Positions 9,333 through 17,771 of a stretch of DNA of 34,546 nt are shown piece by piece. The translations under genes and the position numbers were made by a program. The notes beneath the pieces are model-generated. The model saw only the letters and a program-made list of their open reading frames with translations. It did not search any database and had not been told where the DNA came from. Each line of letters opens with the position of its first letter. Within the stretch, counting starts at the first letter, position 1. This DNA is from an uncultured Saccharophagus sp. (GTDB lineage Bacteria > Pseudomonadota > Gammaproteobacteria > Pseudomonadales > Cellvibrionaceae), in assembly GCA_937920545.1 (NCBI GenBank), contig CAKZUG010000061.1:1-34546 (forward strand). Direction: 5' to 3'.

Positions 9333-10463
9333 ATGTCAAATTCAACACCCCTTGAGCGATATCAATCTGATCTTAAGAAGGGTCTTTTAATCGCAGATAC
9401 AGCGCAAGCTCACGCAATAGAGTGCTTTGACAGTTTATACCATCGCTTACTTAGGCGGCAGTCAGCGCCGATGCCGAGTATGTTATCTCGTTTAACGCCG
9501 TTATTTTTACGTTCAAATCAGGTGCCATCAAAAGCCAATGTGGAGTGTGGGCTGTATTTATGGGGTGGGGTAGGGCGAGGTAAAACCTACTTGATGGATG
9601 TGTTTTATGATGCTTTGCCGTTCGAAAATAAAATGCGTACGCATTTTCATCGCTTTATGAAGCTTGTTCATACAAAACTAAATGAAAATAAAGGCCAGAA
9701 GAATCCCTTGGAGTTGGTTGCTGACGATATTGCAGCATCGGCATGTATTATTTGTTTTGATGAGTTTTTTGTTGTAGACATTACTGATGCGATGATCTTA
9801 TCCAATTTACTGCAAGCGTTGTTTGCCCGAAAAGTGGCGCTTGTTGCGACATCTAATATTGTGCCTGAAGGTCTGTATAAAAACGGCCTGCAGCGAGAGC
9901 GTTTTTTGCCCGCTATCGATTTATTGATGAAGCATACAAAAGTCATTAATGTGGACGGTGGGACTGATTATCGTTTAAGAGCACTGAAGCAGGCGGCATT
10001 GTATTACAGCCCTATTAACGCAGAGAACACTCTTGCTTTTGAGGCTTGCTTCGACCGATTGGCCGCTGATCCGCAAGGGGTTAAGCGTGATGCCGAGTTG
10101 ACTGTTTCTGGCCGCAATATCTATGCTCGGGCGGTGTGCGATGATGTGGTGTGGTTTGATTTTACGGCTATTTGCGATGGACCAAGATCGCAGCATGATT
10201 ATATTGAATTGGCGCGTGAGTTTCATGCTGTCCTGATTGGCCATATACCTATTATGGACGCCCGACACGATGATATCGCGCGGCGTTTTATTTATCTTGT
10301 TGATGAATTTTATGATCGTAATGTTAAGCTCATCATTTTGGCTGACGCGTCTATATACACGTTATATAAAGGTGAAAAGCTGCAGTTTGAATTTGAGCGC
10401 ACGCAAAGTCGTCTCATTGAAATGCAGAGCGAGGAATATTTAGCCCAAGAGCATAAGGCTTAA
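9333..10463 (+). CDS. zapE: Cell division protein ZapE, AFG1-like ATPase
   Basis: 376 aa. The Walker A motif GVGRGKT is at 79-85 (LYLWGGVGRGKTYLMDVFYD). The Walker B and following segment ICFDEFFVVDITDAMIL lies at about 138-155, and ATSNIVPEGLYKNGLQRERFLPAI carries sensor and arginine-finger-like residues. The whole is typical of the AFG1/ZapE P-loop family. ZapE acts on the FtsZ ring late in division, mostly under stress. AAGAAG lies upstream of the ATG. Gene order zapE-rplM-rpsI is the E. coli order, but a separate rplM promoter sits in the 220-base gap that follows. Confidence 0.95.
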   Translation: MSNSTPLERYQSDLKKGLLIADTAQAHAIECFDSLYHRLLRRQSAPMPSMLSRLTPLFLRSNQVPSKANVECGLYLWGGVGRGKTYLMDVFYDALPFENKMRTHFHRFMKLVHTKLNENKGQKNPLELVADDIAASACIICFDEFFVVDITDAMILSNLLQALFARKVALVATSNIVPEGLYKNGLQRERFLPAIDLLMKHTKVINVDGGTDYRLRALKQAALYYSPINAENTLAFEACFDRLAADPQGVKRDAELTVSGRNIYARAVCDDVVWFDFTAICDGPRSQHDYIELAREFHAVLIGHIPIMDARHDDIARRFIYLVDEFYDRNVKLIILADASIYTLYKGEKLQFEFERTQSRLIEMQSEEYLAQEHKA

Positions 10464-10526
10464 GGTTTTTTTAAAGAGCCGGTTACACATGAAATACCTT
10501 TTCTTAACGTTTTGTATTTTAATGGC

Positions 10527-10555
10527 TTGCTTGATGCGAGTATTTTCTGTACTAT
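10527..10555 (+). promoter_or_regulatory. Probable rplM-rpsI promoter
   Basis: -35 TTGCTT (10527-10532), a 17-bp spacer, and -10 TACTAT (10550-10555), followed by a G+C-rich discriminator (CCGCGCTCC) typical of stringently controlled ribosomal genes. It predicts a leader of about 120 nt. Confidence 0.6.
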
Positions 10556-10608
10556 CCGCGCTCCTTAATTTGTGCAGTTAAACTTTATTAAACCACTGGT
10601 TTGATCTT

Positions 10609-10627
10609 GAATGTGGTTTTCACATTC
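10609..10627 (+). promoter_or_regulatory. Hairpin in the rplM mRNA leader
   Basis: GAATGTG / CACATTC with a GTTTT loop in the 5' leader of rplM. L13 represses its own operon in E. coli through the leader, so this is a candidate regulatory structure. The link here is inferred only from position. Confidence 0.35.
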
Positions 10628-10684
10628 TACCTGCCCTTAAGGCTACATTATTTTTTTCACATACCTTCGTAAGGCAGTTATAAC

Positions 10685-11113
10685 ATGAAGACTATTAGTG
10701 CCAAATCAGAAACAGTTCAACGCGATTGGTATATTATCGATGCTGAAGGCAAAACTCTTGGACGTATGGCGTCTGAGATCGCTCACCGTTTACGTGGTAA
10801 GCATAAGCCTGAATTCACACCGCACGTTGATACTGGCGATTATATCGTTGTTATCAATGCGGCTAAAGTTCACGTTACAGGCCGTAAAGCAACCGATAAA
10901 ATATACCACCGTCATACTGGTTACCCAGGCGGTTTAAAGTCTGCAAGCTTTGAAAAGCTTATAGCTAAATCACCAGAGAGCCCTATCCAAAAAGCTGTAA
11001 AGGGTATGTTACCCCGCGGCCCACTAGGTAGAGCAATGTTCAAAAAGTTAAAGGTTTATGGCGGTAGTGAGCATCCTCACGCAGCGCAACAGCCTCAAGA
11101 ACTTAACGTATAA
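10685..11113 (+). CDS. rplM: 50S ribosomal protein L13
   Basis: 142 aa, the standard length. It opens [30 protein letters not shown] and contains [19 protein letters not shown] and [20 protein letters not shown], all L13 hallmarks. It is an early assembly protein of the large subunit. It is followed after 11 bases by rpsI, forming the conserved L13-S9 operon. Confidence 0.98.
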   Translation: MKTISAKSETVQRDWYIIDAEGKTLGRMASEIAHRLRGKHKPEFTPHVDTGDYIVVINAAKVHVTGRKATDKIYHRHTGYPGGLKSASFEKLIAKSPESPIQKAVKGMLPRGPLGRAMFKKLKVYGGSEHPHAAQQPQELNV

Positions 11114-11124
11114 GGGTTTAACCA

Positions 11125-11517
11125 ATGGCAGTAGAACAATACTACGGCACAGGTAGACGTAAAACATCTACAGCACGTGTCTTTATCAAGCAAGGTACTG
11201 GCACAATTGTTGTCAATGGTCGTTCACTTGACGAGTACTTTGGTCGCGAAGTTGCACGTATGATCGTACGTCAGCCTTTAGCGCTAACTGGTAACGAAGA
11301 AACATTTGATGCAAATATCACTGTTAAAGGTGGTGGTAGTTTTGGTCAAGCAGGCGCAATACGTCACGGGATTACACGTGCACTTATGGCCTATGACGAA
11401 GCTATGCGTCCAGCACTACGTGAAGCGGGTTATGTAACGCGCGATTCACGTGAAGTTGAACGTAAGAAAGTTGGCTTACGTAAAGCGCGTAAGAAGCCAC
11501 AATTCTCGAAGCGTTAA
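11125..11517 (+). CDS. rpsI: 30S ribosomal protein S9
   Basis: 130 aa, the standard length. [15 protein letters not shown] opens the protein, [19 protein letters not shown] is in the middle, and the tail is the basic RKKPQFSKR that reaches the ribosomal P site. AAGGG lies upstream of the ATG. It is the second and last gene of the operon; a terminator begins 14 bases after the stop. Confidence 0.98.
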   Translation: MAVEQYYGTGRRKTSTARVFIKQGTGTIVVNGRSLDEYFGREVARMIVRQPLALTGNEETFDANITVKGGGSFGQAGAIRHGITRALMAYDEAMRPALREAGYVTRDSREVERKKVGLRKARKKPQFSKR

Positions 11518-11531
11518 TTTTTGCTATACCC

Positions 11532-11564
11532 ACACCCAAGCAGCGACTGTTTGGGTGTTTTTTT
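11532..11564 (+). terminator. rplM-rpsI terminator
   Basis: ACACCCAA / TTGGGTGT, 8-bp stem with an 11-base loop, then a run of Ts. Confidence 0.85.
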
Positions 11565-11596
11565 ATCCCCTCCCTTATCTAAAAACATTCTATACC

Positions 11597-11625
11597 TTGT
11601 CTATTTGCGTTATTTTCATTAGAAT
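11597..11625 (+). promoter_or_regulatory. Candidate promoter of the petA-petBC operon
   Basis: TTGTCT, 17-bp spacer, TAGAAT, placed just after the rpsI terminator. It implies a leader of roughly 225 nt before petA. Confidence 0.4.
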
Positions 11626-11857
11626 ACGTGCGCGATTCTAGGCCCATATTTACCTTCCTTAGTGCTATTTTTGTTATAGGCAAAGTAATTTGTATATATA
11701 ACTGTAAAAAGTTCGCCTAACGCTATAATTCATCAGATGAGCGCACATGTTCGTACAGTTCTGTGTTATCACTTTAAAATAACAATTTTACGTTTCACAT
11801 CTTTTATTTTTTATTAGTTAATATCCTTCGCACGATTGCAAGGGGAGAATTGCATAC

Positions 11858-12451
11858 ATGAGTAATGACGGTATAAATCAAAACCGAAGGCGTGTCCTCA
11901 CGGCGCTAACGTCGGTAGTCGGTGCAGCTGGCGCAGTAGGCGCTGCAGTACCTTTTATTGGCTCTTGGCACCCAAGCGCTAAAGCAAAAGCCGCGGGCGC
12001 ACCGGTAGAAATTAATATTTCTAACATTCAGCCCGGCCAAATGGTGACGGTAGAGTGGCGTGGTAAACCTGTTTATGTTGTACGTCGAACAAAAGAAGCG
12101 CTCGACAATTTAACCGTTGTGCAGAGTCGCTTACGTGACCCTGAATCGACCAACTCTGATCAACCTACCTACGCAGCCAATGCGACACGTGCGATCAAAG
12201 ATGAATACTTGGTGCTGTTAGGCTTGTGTACGCATCTCGGTTGCGCGCCTAAATATCAGCCAGAAGTTGGCGCTAAAGATGTGGGCGATGCCGACTGGTT
12301 AGGCGGTTTTTTCTGTCCGTGTCATGGATCTAAGTTTGATTTAGCTGGCCGCGTATTTACGGGTGTACCAGCCCCTAAAAACTTAGCCGTTCCCCCTTAC
12401 AAATACGTTAGCGACGATGTGATCATCGTCGGTGAAGACCAAGAGGCGTAA
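11858..12451 (+). CDS. petA: Ubiquinol-cytochrome c reductase, Rieske iron-sulfur subunit
   Basis: 197 aa. It carries the 2Fe-2S subunit of the bc1 complex, moving electrons from quinol to cytochrome c1 on the periplasmic face. An N-terminal twin-arginine-type sequence (NRRRVLTAL, from residue 9) and a hydrophobic Ala/Gly-rich anchor (about 14-36) precede the soluble domain. Cluster-binding boxes are complete: CTHLGC at 124-129 and CPCHGS at 153-158. AGGGGAG gives a strong ribosome site. It ends 3 bases before the cytochrome b/c1 gene, so the two are translated as one operon. Confidence 0.97.
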   Translation: MSNDGINQNRRRVLTALTSVVGAAGAVGAAVPFIGSWHPSAKAKAAGAPVEINISNIQPGQMVTVEWRGKPVYVVRRTKEALDNLTVVQSRLRDPESTNSDQPTYAANATRAIKDEYLVLLGLCTHLGCAPKYQPEVGAKDVGDADWLGGFFCPCHGSKFDLAGRVFTGVPAPKNLAVPPYKYVSDDVIIVGEDQEA

Positions 12452-12454
12452 TAA

Positions 12455-14902
12455 ATGAATAACTTGCTTAACGGTTTGTTTAATTGGGTAAATGACAGAC
12501 TTCCTATTCAGCGCGCGTGGGATACCCACATGGGTAAATATTACGCGCCTAAAAACTTTAACTTTTGGTACTTCTTTGGTGTGTTTTCTATTGTCGTACT
12601 TGTTAACCAGTTGTTAACAGGTATTTGGCTGACCATGAATTACGTACCGTCAGCCGCTGAAGCCTTTGCGTCAGTAGAGTACATCATGCGTGATGTGCCT
12701 TACGGCGATACTCTTCGCTATTTGCATTCAACGGGCGCATCTGCGTTTTTTGTTGTTGTTTATATGCATATGTTTAGAGGCATTATGTATGGCTCATACC
12801 GCGCCCCACGTGAGCTTGTGTGGATCTTTGGTATGGTTATTTATATTGCGCTCATGGCTGAAGCTTTCTTGGGTTATGTACTGCCTTGGGGGCAAATGTC
12901 TTACTGGGGCGCGCAGGTTATTGTTAGCTTGTTTGGCGCAATTCCGTTTATAGGTGAAGATTTAGTTCAGTGGATTCGTGGTGATTATCTAATTTCTGGT
13001 GCAACGCTTAATCGCTTCTTTGCCTTGCACGTTGTCGCCATTCCCATTGTATTACTTGGCCTGATTGTTATGCATATCTTAGCGTTGCACGAAGTGGGTT
13101 CTAATAACCCTGATGGCGTTGATATTAAAAAACATAAAGACGAGAACGGTGTGCCGCTGGATGGTGTTGCGTTTCATCCTTATTACACTGTGCATGATCT
13201 TATGGGTATCAGTGTTTTCTTAATTGCCTTTTGTGCCGTTGTGTTTTTTGCGCCTGAAATGGGCGGTTATTTCCTAGAGCATGCTAACTTTGAAGTGGCA
13301 AATGGGCTTAAAACACCAGAGCATATTGCGCCAGTATGGTATTTTACACCTTTCTATGCTGTTTTACGGGCTGTGACCTTTGATTTAGGTGGTGTATTTA
13401 CAGCTAAGCTGCTTGGCTTTATTGCCATGGGTGCCGCTATTGTTCTGCTGTTCTTTTTACCTTGGCTGGATAAGGCGAATGCTCGCTCAATTCGTTACAA
13501 GGGGTTTGTGCCTAAGATCATGTTAATGATGTTTGCCGCTTCGTTTGTCGTACTCGGCAAGCTTGGCTTGGATGCGCCAACCGTTGACAGAACAATTTTA
13601 GCGCAAGTGGGTACGCTCTTTTACTTTGTCTTCTTTTTAACTATGCCGGCATGGAGTAATCCAGAGAAGCGTTCGTTTGTTGGTTCGTTCTTTGCTGTTG
13701 CTCTTGGTTTGTGGATATCGTATGTTGGCATTGCAGGTCTGCATCACATGATGTTAGCGCCTAAAGAAGGTGCCAGCATCGGCACTGTTTCGCTGATTAC
13801 TTTTGCTGTTATGGCTGCGATCAACCTGACCATTTTATTTGTTATCCCTGTGCGCGATAAGATTGTTTTCGTACTCAAAGGCTTTAGTGTTGTTGTCGTA
13901 TCTATTGTTAATATTGCTGTTATTTTTCTCTTAACATTGATTCTACAGTCGTCATTTGGCTTTGAGGCTGCACAAGGCCACGGCGTAAATTGGTTTGTCG
14001 TTATGTACTCGTTTATTTTAGGTGCATTTGTTACATTGTTGCCAGCTTTAGGCCGCATGGATAAAGAAAAACCTGTACCGGAGCGTACTCAGGCCAAAGG
14101 TCTAAGTAAAGTGTTGGTGTTTGGTGGTTTAGCATTATTCATCTTAATGACTGTGTTACCGCTTAAAGCGGTAGCAGCAGGCGGTGGCGCATGTGGAACT
14201 GTACCGTGTGAATCATTCAAGTCTGACGTGACAAACAAAGAATCGTTACAGAAAGGCGCAAAGTTATTCGCGAACTATTGTATGGGTTGTCATTCGTTGA
14301 ATTATTCACGTTATGAGCGGGTTGCTGACGATTTGGATATCCCTCACGATTTAATGATTGAGAACTTAGTTTTCGCAGACAAAAAAATTGGTCAGTTAAT
14401 GACCATTGCTATGCAGCCTGAAAGTTCAAAAAAGTGGTTTGGTGCTACGCCTCCAGACTTAACATTAGTGACTCGTGCTCGTTCATCTAAGTGGGTATAT
14501 AACTTTCTACTTAATTATTATGAAGACCCCTCGCGTCCAACAGGCGTCAACAATAAAGTATTTGTTAATGTAGGTATGCCGCATGTCTTAGGCGAGCTTC
14601 AGGGTATCCCTGAATGCGCGCCTGGGCCTAAACGTGACTCACACGGTAAAATCGTACGCAATGACTTAGGCGAACCTATTGATGTGAAGTGTGGTTCACT
14701 TAAAGTCGGTGATCAAAAAGGCGAGTTAAACGAGCAAGAATACGAGCAAGCTGTATATAATATTGTGAATTTCTTAACATATACGGCTGAGCCTGGTGCG
14801 GAAAAAAGAAAACGTACAGGTATATTTGTATTGTTGTTTTTAAGTTTGTTATTACTGGTAACTTGGTTACTTAATCGAGAATACTGGAAAGACATACACT
14901 GA
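12455..14902 (+). CDS. petBC: Cytochrome b / cytochrome c1 fusion of the bc1 complex, with extra membrane segment
   Basis: One uninterrupted 815-codon frame replaces the usual separate petB and petC. Residues 1-400 are cytochrome b with four haem-ligand His (H91, H105, H192, H207) and the quinol-site variant PVWY at 293-296. Residues ~401-535 are extra, with four more hydrophobic helices (about 409-428, 441-464, 477-498, 511-531). The usual cytochrome b end (KPVPERT) comes after this insertion. Residues 551-574 form a hydrophobic segment ending KAVA/AGGG that looks like the c1 signal peptide. Cytochrome c1 follows, with CMGCH at 609-613 and a C-terminal anchor (about 786-805, ending NREYWKDIH). 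Bradyrhizobium FbcH is a known b/c1 polyprotein cut after synthesis; cleavage here is inferred. Confidence 0.93.
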   Translation: MNNLLNGLFNWVNDRLPIQRAWDTHMGKYYAPKNFNFWYFFGVFSIVVLVNQLLTGIWLTMNYVPSAAEAFASVEYIMRDVPYGDTLRYLHSTGASAFFVVVYMHMFRGIMYGSYRAPRELVWIFGMVIYIALMAEAFLGYVLPWGQMSYWGAQVIVSLFGAIPFIGEDLVQWIRGDYLISGATLNRFFALHVVAIPIVLLGLIVMHILALHEVGSNNPDGVDIKKHKDENGVPLDGVAFHPYYTVHDLMGISVFLIAFCAVVFFAPEMGGYFLEHANFEVANGLKTPEHIAPVWYFTPFYAVLRAVTFDLGGVFTAKLLGFIAMGAAIVLLFFLPWLDKANARSIRYKGFVPKIMLMMFAASFVVLGKLGLDAPTVDRTILAQVGTLFYFVFFLTMPAWSNPEKRSFVGSFFAVALGLWISYVGIAGLHHMMLAPKEGASIGTVSLITFAVMAAINLTILFVIPVRDKIVFVLKGFSVVVVSIVNIAVIFLLTLILQSSFGFEAAQGHGVNWFVVMYSFILGAFVTLLPALGRMDKEKPVPERTQAKGLSKVLVFGGLALFILMTVLPLKAVAAGGGACGTVPCESFKSDVTNKESLQKGAKLFANYCMGCHSLNYSRYERVADDLDIPHDLMIENLVFADKKIGQLMTIAMQPESSKKWFGATPPDLTLVTRARSSKWVYNFLLNYYEDPSRPTGVNNKVFVNVGMPHVLGELQGIPECAPGPKRDSHGKIVRNDLGEPIDVKCGSLKVGDQKGELNEQEYEQAVYNIVNFLTYTAEPGAEKRKRTGIFVLLFLSLLLLVTWLLNREYWKDIH

Positions 14903-14909
14903 TAATTAT

Positions 14910-14938
14910 GCGCCCATATTGAAATGGGCGTTTTTTTT
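14910..14938 (+). terminator. Terminator of the petA-petBC operon
   Basis: CGCCCAT / ATGGGCG with an ATTGAA loop followed by eight Ts. It overlaps the in-frame ATG at 14924, an argument against that longer start for sspA. Confidence 0.9.
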
Positions 14939-14956
14939 ACAAATGAGGATATATAC

Positions 14957-15586
14957 ATGGGAGTGGTAACCAAGCGTTCATCTATGACGTATTTTTCTGA
15001 TCCATCGGATCACTATAGTCATAGAGTGAGAATAGTGCTTGCTGAAAAAGGCGTGACGGTAGAATTGATCAATGCTGATCCATCTAACCTGCCAGCCGAA
15101 CTAAGTGAAGTAAACCCCTATAATTCTCTACCCACATTGCTTGATCGTGATCTAGCATTGTTTCAAACAGCTGTAATGATGGAGTACTTAGATGAGCGTT
15201 TCCCTCATCCGCCATTACTGCCTGTCTATCCTGTTGCCCGTGCTGAAAGCCGTCAATTTATTCACCGTATCGAAAATGATTGGTGTCCGCTCGTGACTAA
15301 AATATTAGTGGGTGGCGCAGGCGCTGCACAAGCTTCTAAAGAGTTACGTGATGGTTTAGTTAGCATAGCCCCTATTTTTGCTGAAAAGCCCTTTTTTATG
15401 AGTGAAGAGTTTTCACTTGTTGATTGTTGTTTAGCACCTATATTATGGCGTTATAAAGATTTAAATTTAGACATTCCACGTACGCGTCAAACCTTACCTT
15501 TATTTGAATATATGGAGCGTATCTTTGCGCGTGATTCTTTTCAGGAGAGTTTGAGCGAACCCGAAAGAGATATGTGTCCGTTATAA
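14957..15586 (+). CDS. sspA: Stringent starvation protein A, GST-fold RNA polymerase-associated protein
   Basis: 209 aa from the ATG at 14957, chosen because GAGGA lies 7 bases upstream and the upstream in-frame ATG (14924) falls inside the terminator hairpin. The opening [27 protein letters not shown] and the block [23 protein letters not shown] match SspA, including the surface PHP motif needed for RNA polymerase contact. The family has a glutathione transferase fold without enzymatic activity. It is a global regulator in starvation and acid stress. The order petABC-sspA-sspB is conserved in gammaproteobacteria. Confidence 0.95.
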   Translation: MGVVTKRSSMTYFSDPSDHYSHRVRIVLAEKGVTVELINADPSNLPAELSEVNPYNSLPTLLDRDLALFQTAVMMEYLDERFPHPPLLPVYPVARAESRQFIHRIENDWCPLVTKILVGGAGAAQASKELRDGLVSIAPIFAEKPFFMSEEFSLVDCCLAPILWRYKDLNLDIPRTRQTLPLFEYMERIFARDSFQESLSEPERDMCPL

Positions 15587-15595
15587 TGTGTATTT

Positions 15596-15613
15596 ACGCC
15601 CCGTAAGGGGCGT
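15596..15613 (+). other. GC hairpin between sspA and sspB
   Basis: ACGCCCC / GGGGCGT around a GTAA loop, 10 bases after sspA. It is not followed by a T-run, so it may stabilise mRNA or attenuate rather than terminate. Confidence 0.55.
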
Positions 15614-15651
15614 ATTCATTAGTGACACCTAAAAAAACAAGACCCCTAATT

Positions 15652-16077
15652 ATGACTATGACATCAAATAAGCCTTATATGATCCGCGCTATATATGAGT
15701 GGGTTATGGATAACAATTTGACGCCGCATTTAGTTGTTTATGCCGATGCACCCAATGTGTCTGTACCTGTTGAGTTTGTTAATAAAGATAACCAAATTGT
15801 ATTAAATATTGCTCCACGTGCAGTTGATACTCTGGAGATGGGAAACGAATCTATTTCATTTAGCGCCCGTTTTGGCGGCGTGCCCACCGATATATTTGTG
15901 CCAACCCATGCAGTAGTAGGTATTTATGCTCGCGAGAATGGGCAAGGTATGATGTTTGATTTAGAGCCAACACCGCCCCCCAGTACACAAGTAACGCCTT
16001 CACCTAAGGTTGCCTCAAGTTCATCCATTGTGTCTAAAAAATCATCTAAAAAACCAAGCCTTCGCGTAGTTAAATAA
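15652..16077 (+). CDS. sspB: ClpXP protease specificity-enhancing factor SspB
   Basis: 141 aa from the ATG at 15652. SspB tethers ssrA-tagged proteins to ClpX. The substrate-binding domain is clear (KPYMIRAIYEWVMDNNLTPHLVVYA, then IVLNIAPRAVDTLEMGNESISFSARFGG and IYARENGQGMMF). It is followed by a flexible Ser/Pro/Lys tail ending LRVVK, the ClpX-docking motif also seen in E. coli SspB. Start uncertain: a GTG at 15622 would add 10 residues, and another ATG is at 15658. None has a strong ribosome site, and family similarity starts only at KPYMIRA. Confidence 0.93.
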   Translation: MTMTSNKPYMIRAIYEWVMDNNLTPHLVVYADAPNVSVPVEFVNKDNQIVLNIAPRAVDTLEMGNESISFSARFGGVPTDIFVPTHAVVGIYARENGQGMMFDLEPTPPPSTQVTPSPKVASSSSIVSKKSSKKPSLRVVK

Positions 16078-16181
16078 GACAGTGCAGTAGTTTTCCTAAT
16101 TTTGGTGTCTATGTACTGTAATATTTTACATTAGTAGGGTTTGGTATAAGCCAAACTCTCATATAGACGAGAGGTAAGGTT

Positions 16182-16796
16182 ATGGCTGTTTTAGAGCACA
16201 CATTAGGCATTCTCACGCGGCCCGATAATGAATGGGCGGCAATCCGTAAAGAAAGACAAAACTTCAAACAAGTCTTTTTAAGCCATATCCCATTTCTAGC
16301 GCTTATCCCCACACTGTGTTTTTATTTTGGTGTAACTCAAGTAGGCTGGCAGTTCTCGGGTGAGGTCGTAAAGTTAACGGGCTCTAGCGCTATTTCACTA
16401 GCCGCCATCTCTTATTTTGCGATGCTGGCTGGCGTGTTTATCTTGGGTGAATTTATTAATTGGATGTCGCGTACTTACGGCGTTAAGGGTAGCGATGAGC
16501 AAAAGCACTATGCCGGTACGGCTTTAGCTGTATATGCGGTCACCCCAATGATGCTTGCGGGTGTGTTTATGATTTACCCTGCTGTTTGGGTAAATGCATT
16601 GGCCTTTTTGTTATTTGGCGCCTGGTCTGTTTACCTTATCTTTGAGGGAACGCCTATTATTATGAATATTAATAAAGAGCGTGCTTATTTATATTCATTT
16701 TCAATAGTGACTACTGGCTTGACCTTGTTAGTGGCTACACGTATTTTTAGTGTGATCTTGTGGGGAGTGGGCGTAGGCCCAGTTTATACTAACTAG
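16182..16796 (+). CDS. Yip1-family integral membrane protein
   Basis: 204 aa with about five hydrophobic helices (roughly 33-50, 68-90, 113-135, 137-155, 172-195). The opening LGILTRPDNEWAAIRKERQNFKQVFLSHIPFLALIP is typical of bacterial Yip1-domain proteins, in which W and the following charged patch recur. GAGAGGTAAGG precedes the ATG. It stands alone after sspB and is convergent with the LemA-like gene. The molecular role of bacterial Yip1 proteins is unknown. Confidence 0.8.
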   Translation: MAVLEHTLGILTRPDNEWAAIRKERQNFKQVFLSHIPFLALIPTLCFYFGVTQVGWQFSGEVVKLTGSSAISLAAISYFAMLAGVFILGEFINWMSRTYGVKGSDEQKHYAGTALAVYAVTPMMLAGVFMIYPAVWVNALAFLLFGAWSVYLIFEGTPIIMNINKERAYLYSFSIVTTGLTLLVATRIFSVILWGVGVGPVYTN

Positions 16797-16804
16797 ACAT
16801 GCCG

Positions 16805-16841
16805 TAAAGCCTCTATAGTATTGTTGAAAATAGAGGCTTTA
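16805..16841. terminator. Bidirectional terminator, Yip1 gene / LemA-like gene
   Basis: TAAAGCCTCTAT / ATAGAGGCTTTA, 12-bp perfect stem, 13-base loop, followed by TATTTTTC on the plus strand. The minus-strand LemA-like gene stops inside its right arm. Confidence 0.85.
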
Positions 16842-17387
16842 TATTTTTCTTTGTTCTGAATAAGTTTTATATGTAAATAGCCATAATATTTTAATAATTG
16901 GATGTCGCTTATAAAGCTGATAATTTAATATTGCTGTTTTATAGTTTTCAAGTTCATTTATTAGTTTCAGTCTAACCCGTCTTAATTCGGTTAGCTGTAA
17001 ATCTAGTTGATGTACTCGAAATACCGTATTATCTTGAATAATCATTCGTTCTAATTCATTCAAGTGCCAATCAAAAATTCGTTCATATTTTTCTATTTGT
17101 TCAATGCTGGTATTGCTTAGATGGTACTTCGACGCACCATTAAGTAGATTGATAGCATCGCTGCGAACATGTAAAAGTTGATCAAATTGCTTGTTATCGT
17201 AGGTATTGCTCTGTTTAAGTAGTTCAATAAGGTTAGGCACGATACTGTATCGTTTATGAGCGGCTTGTTCATAGCGTGAAAATACCGTTCTTACTTTGCT
17301 GATTAAATCGTTAAGCATGTTATAAACATAAAAAACATAAAAAAAGCTTAAGATAACTATCAATGTAAGAAAAAAATACACATTCAT
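16839..17387 (-). CDS. Diverged LemA-like membrane-anchored protein
   Basis: 182 aa, with an N-terminal helix at about 4-24 leading straight into YNMLNDLISKVRTVFSRYEQ. The segment HKRYSIVPNLIELLKQSNTYDNKQFDQLLHVRSDA parallels the LemA core, where xRRxDLIPNLVxTVK is usual, and LKLINELENYKTAILNYQL matches the family's C-terminal helix. Differences from the consensus are many, including Ile/Val for Leu-rich positions and a loss of the usual ENRIAFAR block. The gene is noticeably AT-rich compared with its neighbours. Function of LemA proteins is unclear. The usual TPM-domain partner is not adjacent. Confidence 0.65.
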   Translation of the reverse strand: MNVYFFLTLIVILSFFYVFYVYNMLNDLISKVRTVFSRYEQAAHKRYSIVPNLIELLKQSNTYDNKQFDQLLHVRSDAINLLNGASKYHLSNTSIEQIEKYERIFDWHLNELERMIIQDNTVFRVHQLDLQLTELRRVRLKLINELENYKTAILNYQLYKRHPIIKILWLFTYKTYSEQRKI

Positions 17388-17771
17388 AAATATAGATTCT
17401 GTTTTTAGTGGCCTAAAATTAAACTAGACGGGTAATTTACAGTTCATAAGTATAAATATCTATAAACAAACACCAGAAATGAGTAGTGTATACAGATAAA
17501 TAGTTTTATTCCCTTTCTGATACCCATTTTATATGTTGTGAGTTTTACATATAGGCGATGCTGACTTAAGGTGTCCAGCATTAGGATCAGAGATCATATT
17601 TAACATTTATTGATGATTGTATTGGCTTGATCAAATCATGGCTGTTTATGGGAAGGGGTGGGCGCTGGTGATTACCCCCTACCAACTCAGCCTGTTGATA
17701 TATAATTGTATATCACTTAAATGTATTTCATATGAATTTGAGGTAAATGTGTGACTATTTGTGAATGCACA
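17388..17771. other. Intergenic region upstream of the LemA-like gene, downstream of dolP
   Basis: 384 AT-rich bases. Seen: a small palindrome GATATA/TATATC near 17697-17714 and a short ATGCTG/CAGCAT repeat near 17558-17580. A 38-codon frame from 17639 has no ribosome site. Nothing else was recognised. Confidence 0.55.

Larger units (their letters stand above)
11518..11857. other. Intergenic region between rpsI and petA
   Basis: 340 bases holding the rpsI terminator (11532-11564) and a candidate petA promoter (11597-11625). The remaining ~230 bases form an AT-rich leader with no recognised element. Confidence 0.6.

Noticed and set aside
14924..14956. Longer N-terminus for sspA
   Set aside because: The ATG lies inside the petBC terminator hairpin, and a good ribosome site precedes the ATG at 14957.
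17639..17755. 38-codon frame (opens MAVYGKGWALV)
   Set aside because: No ribosome site, no homology seen; likely chance in AT-rich spacer.
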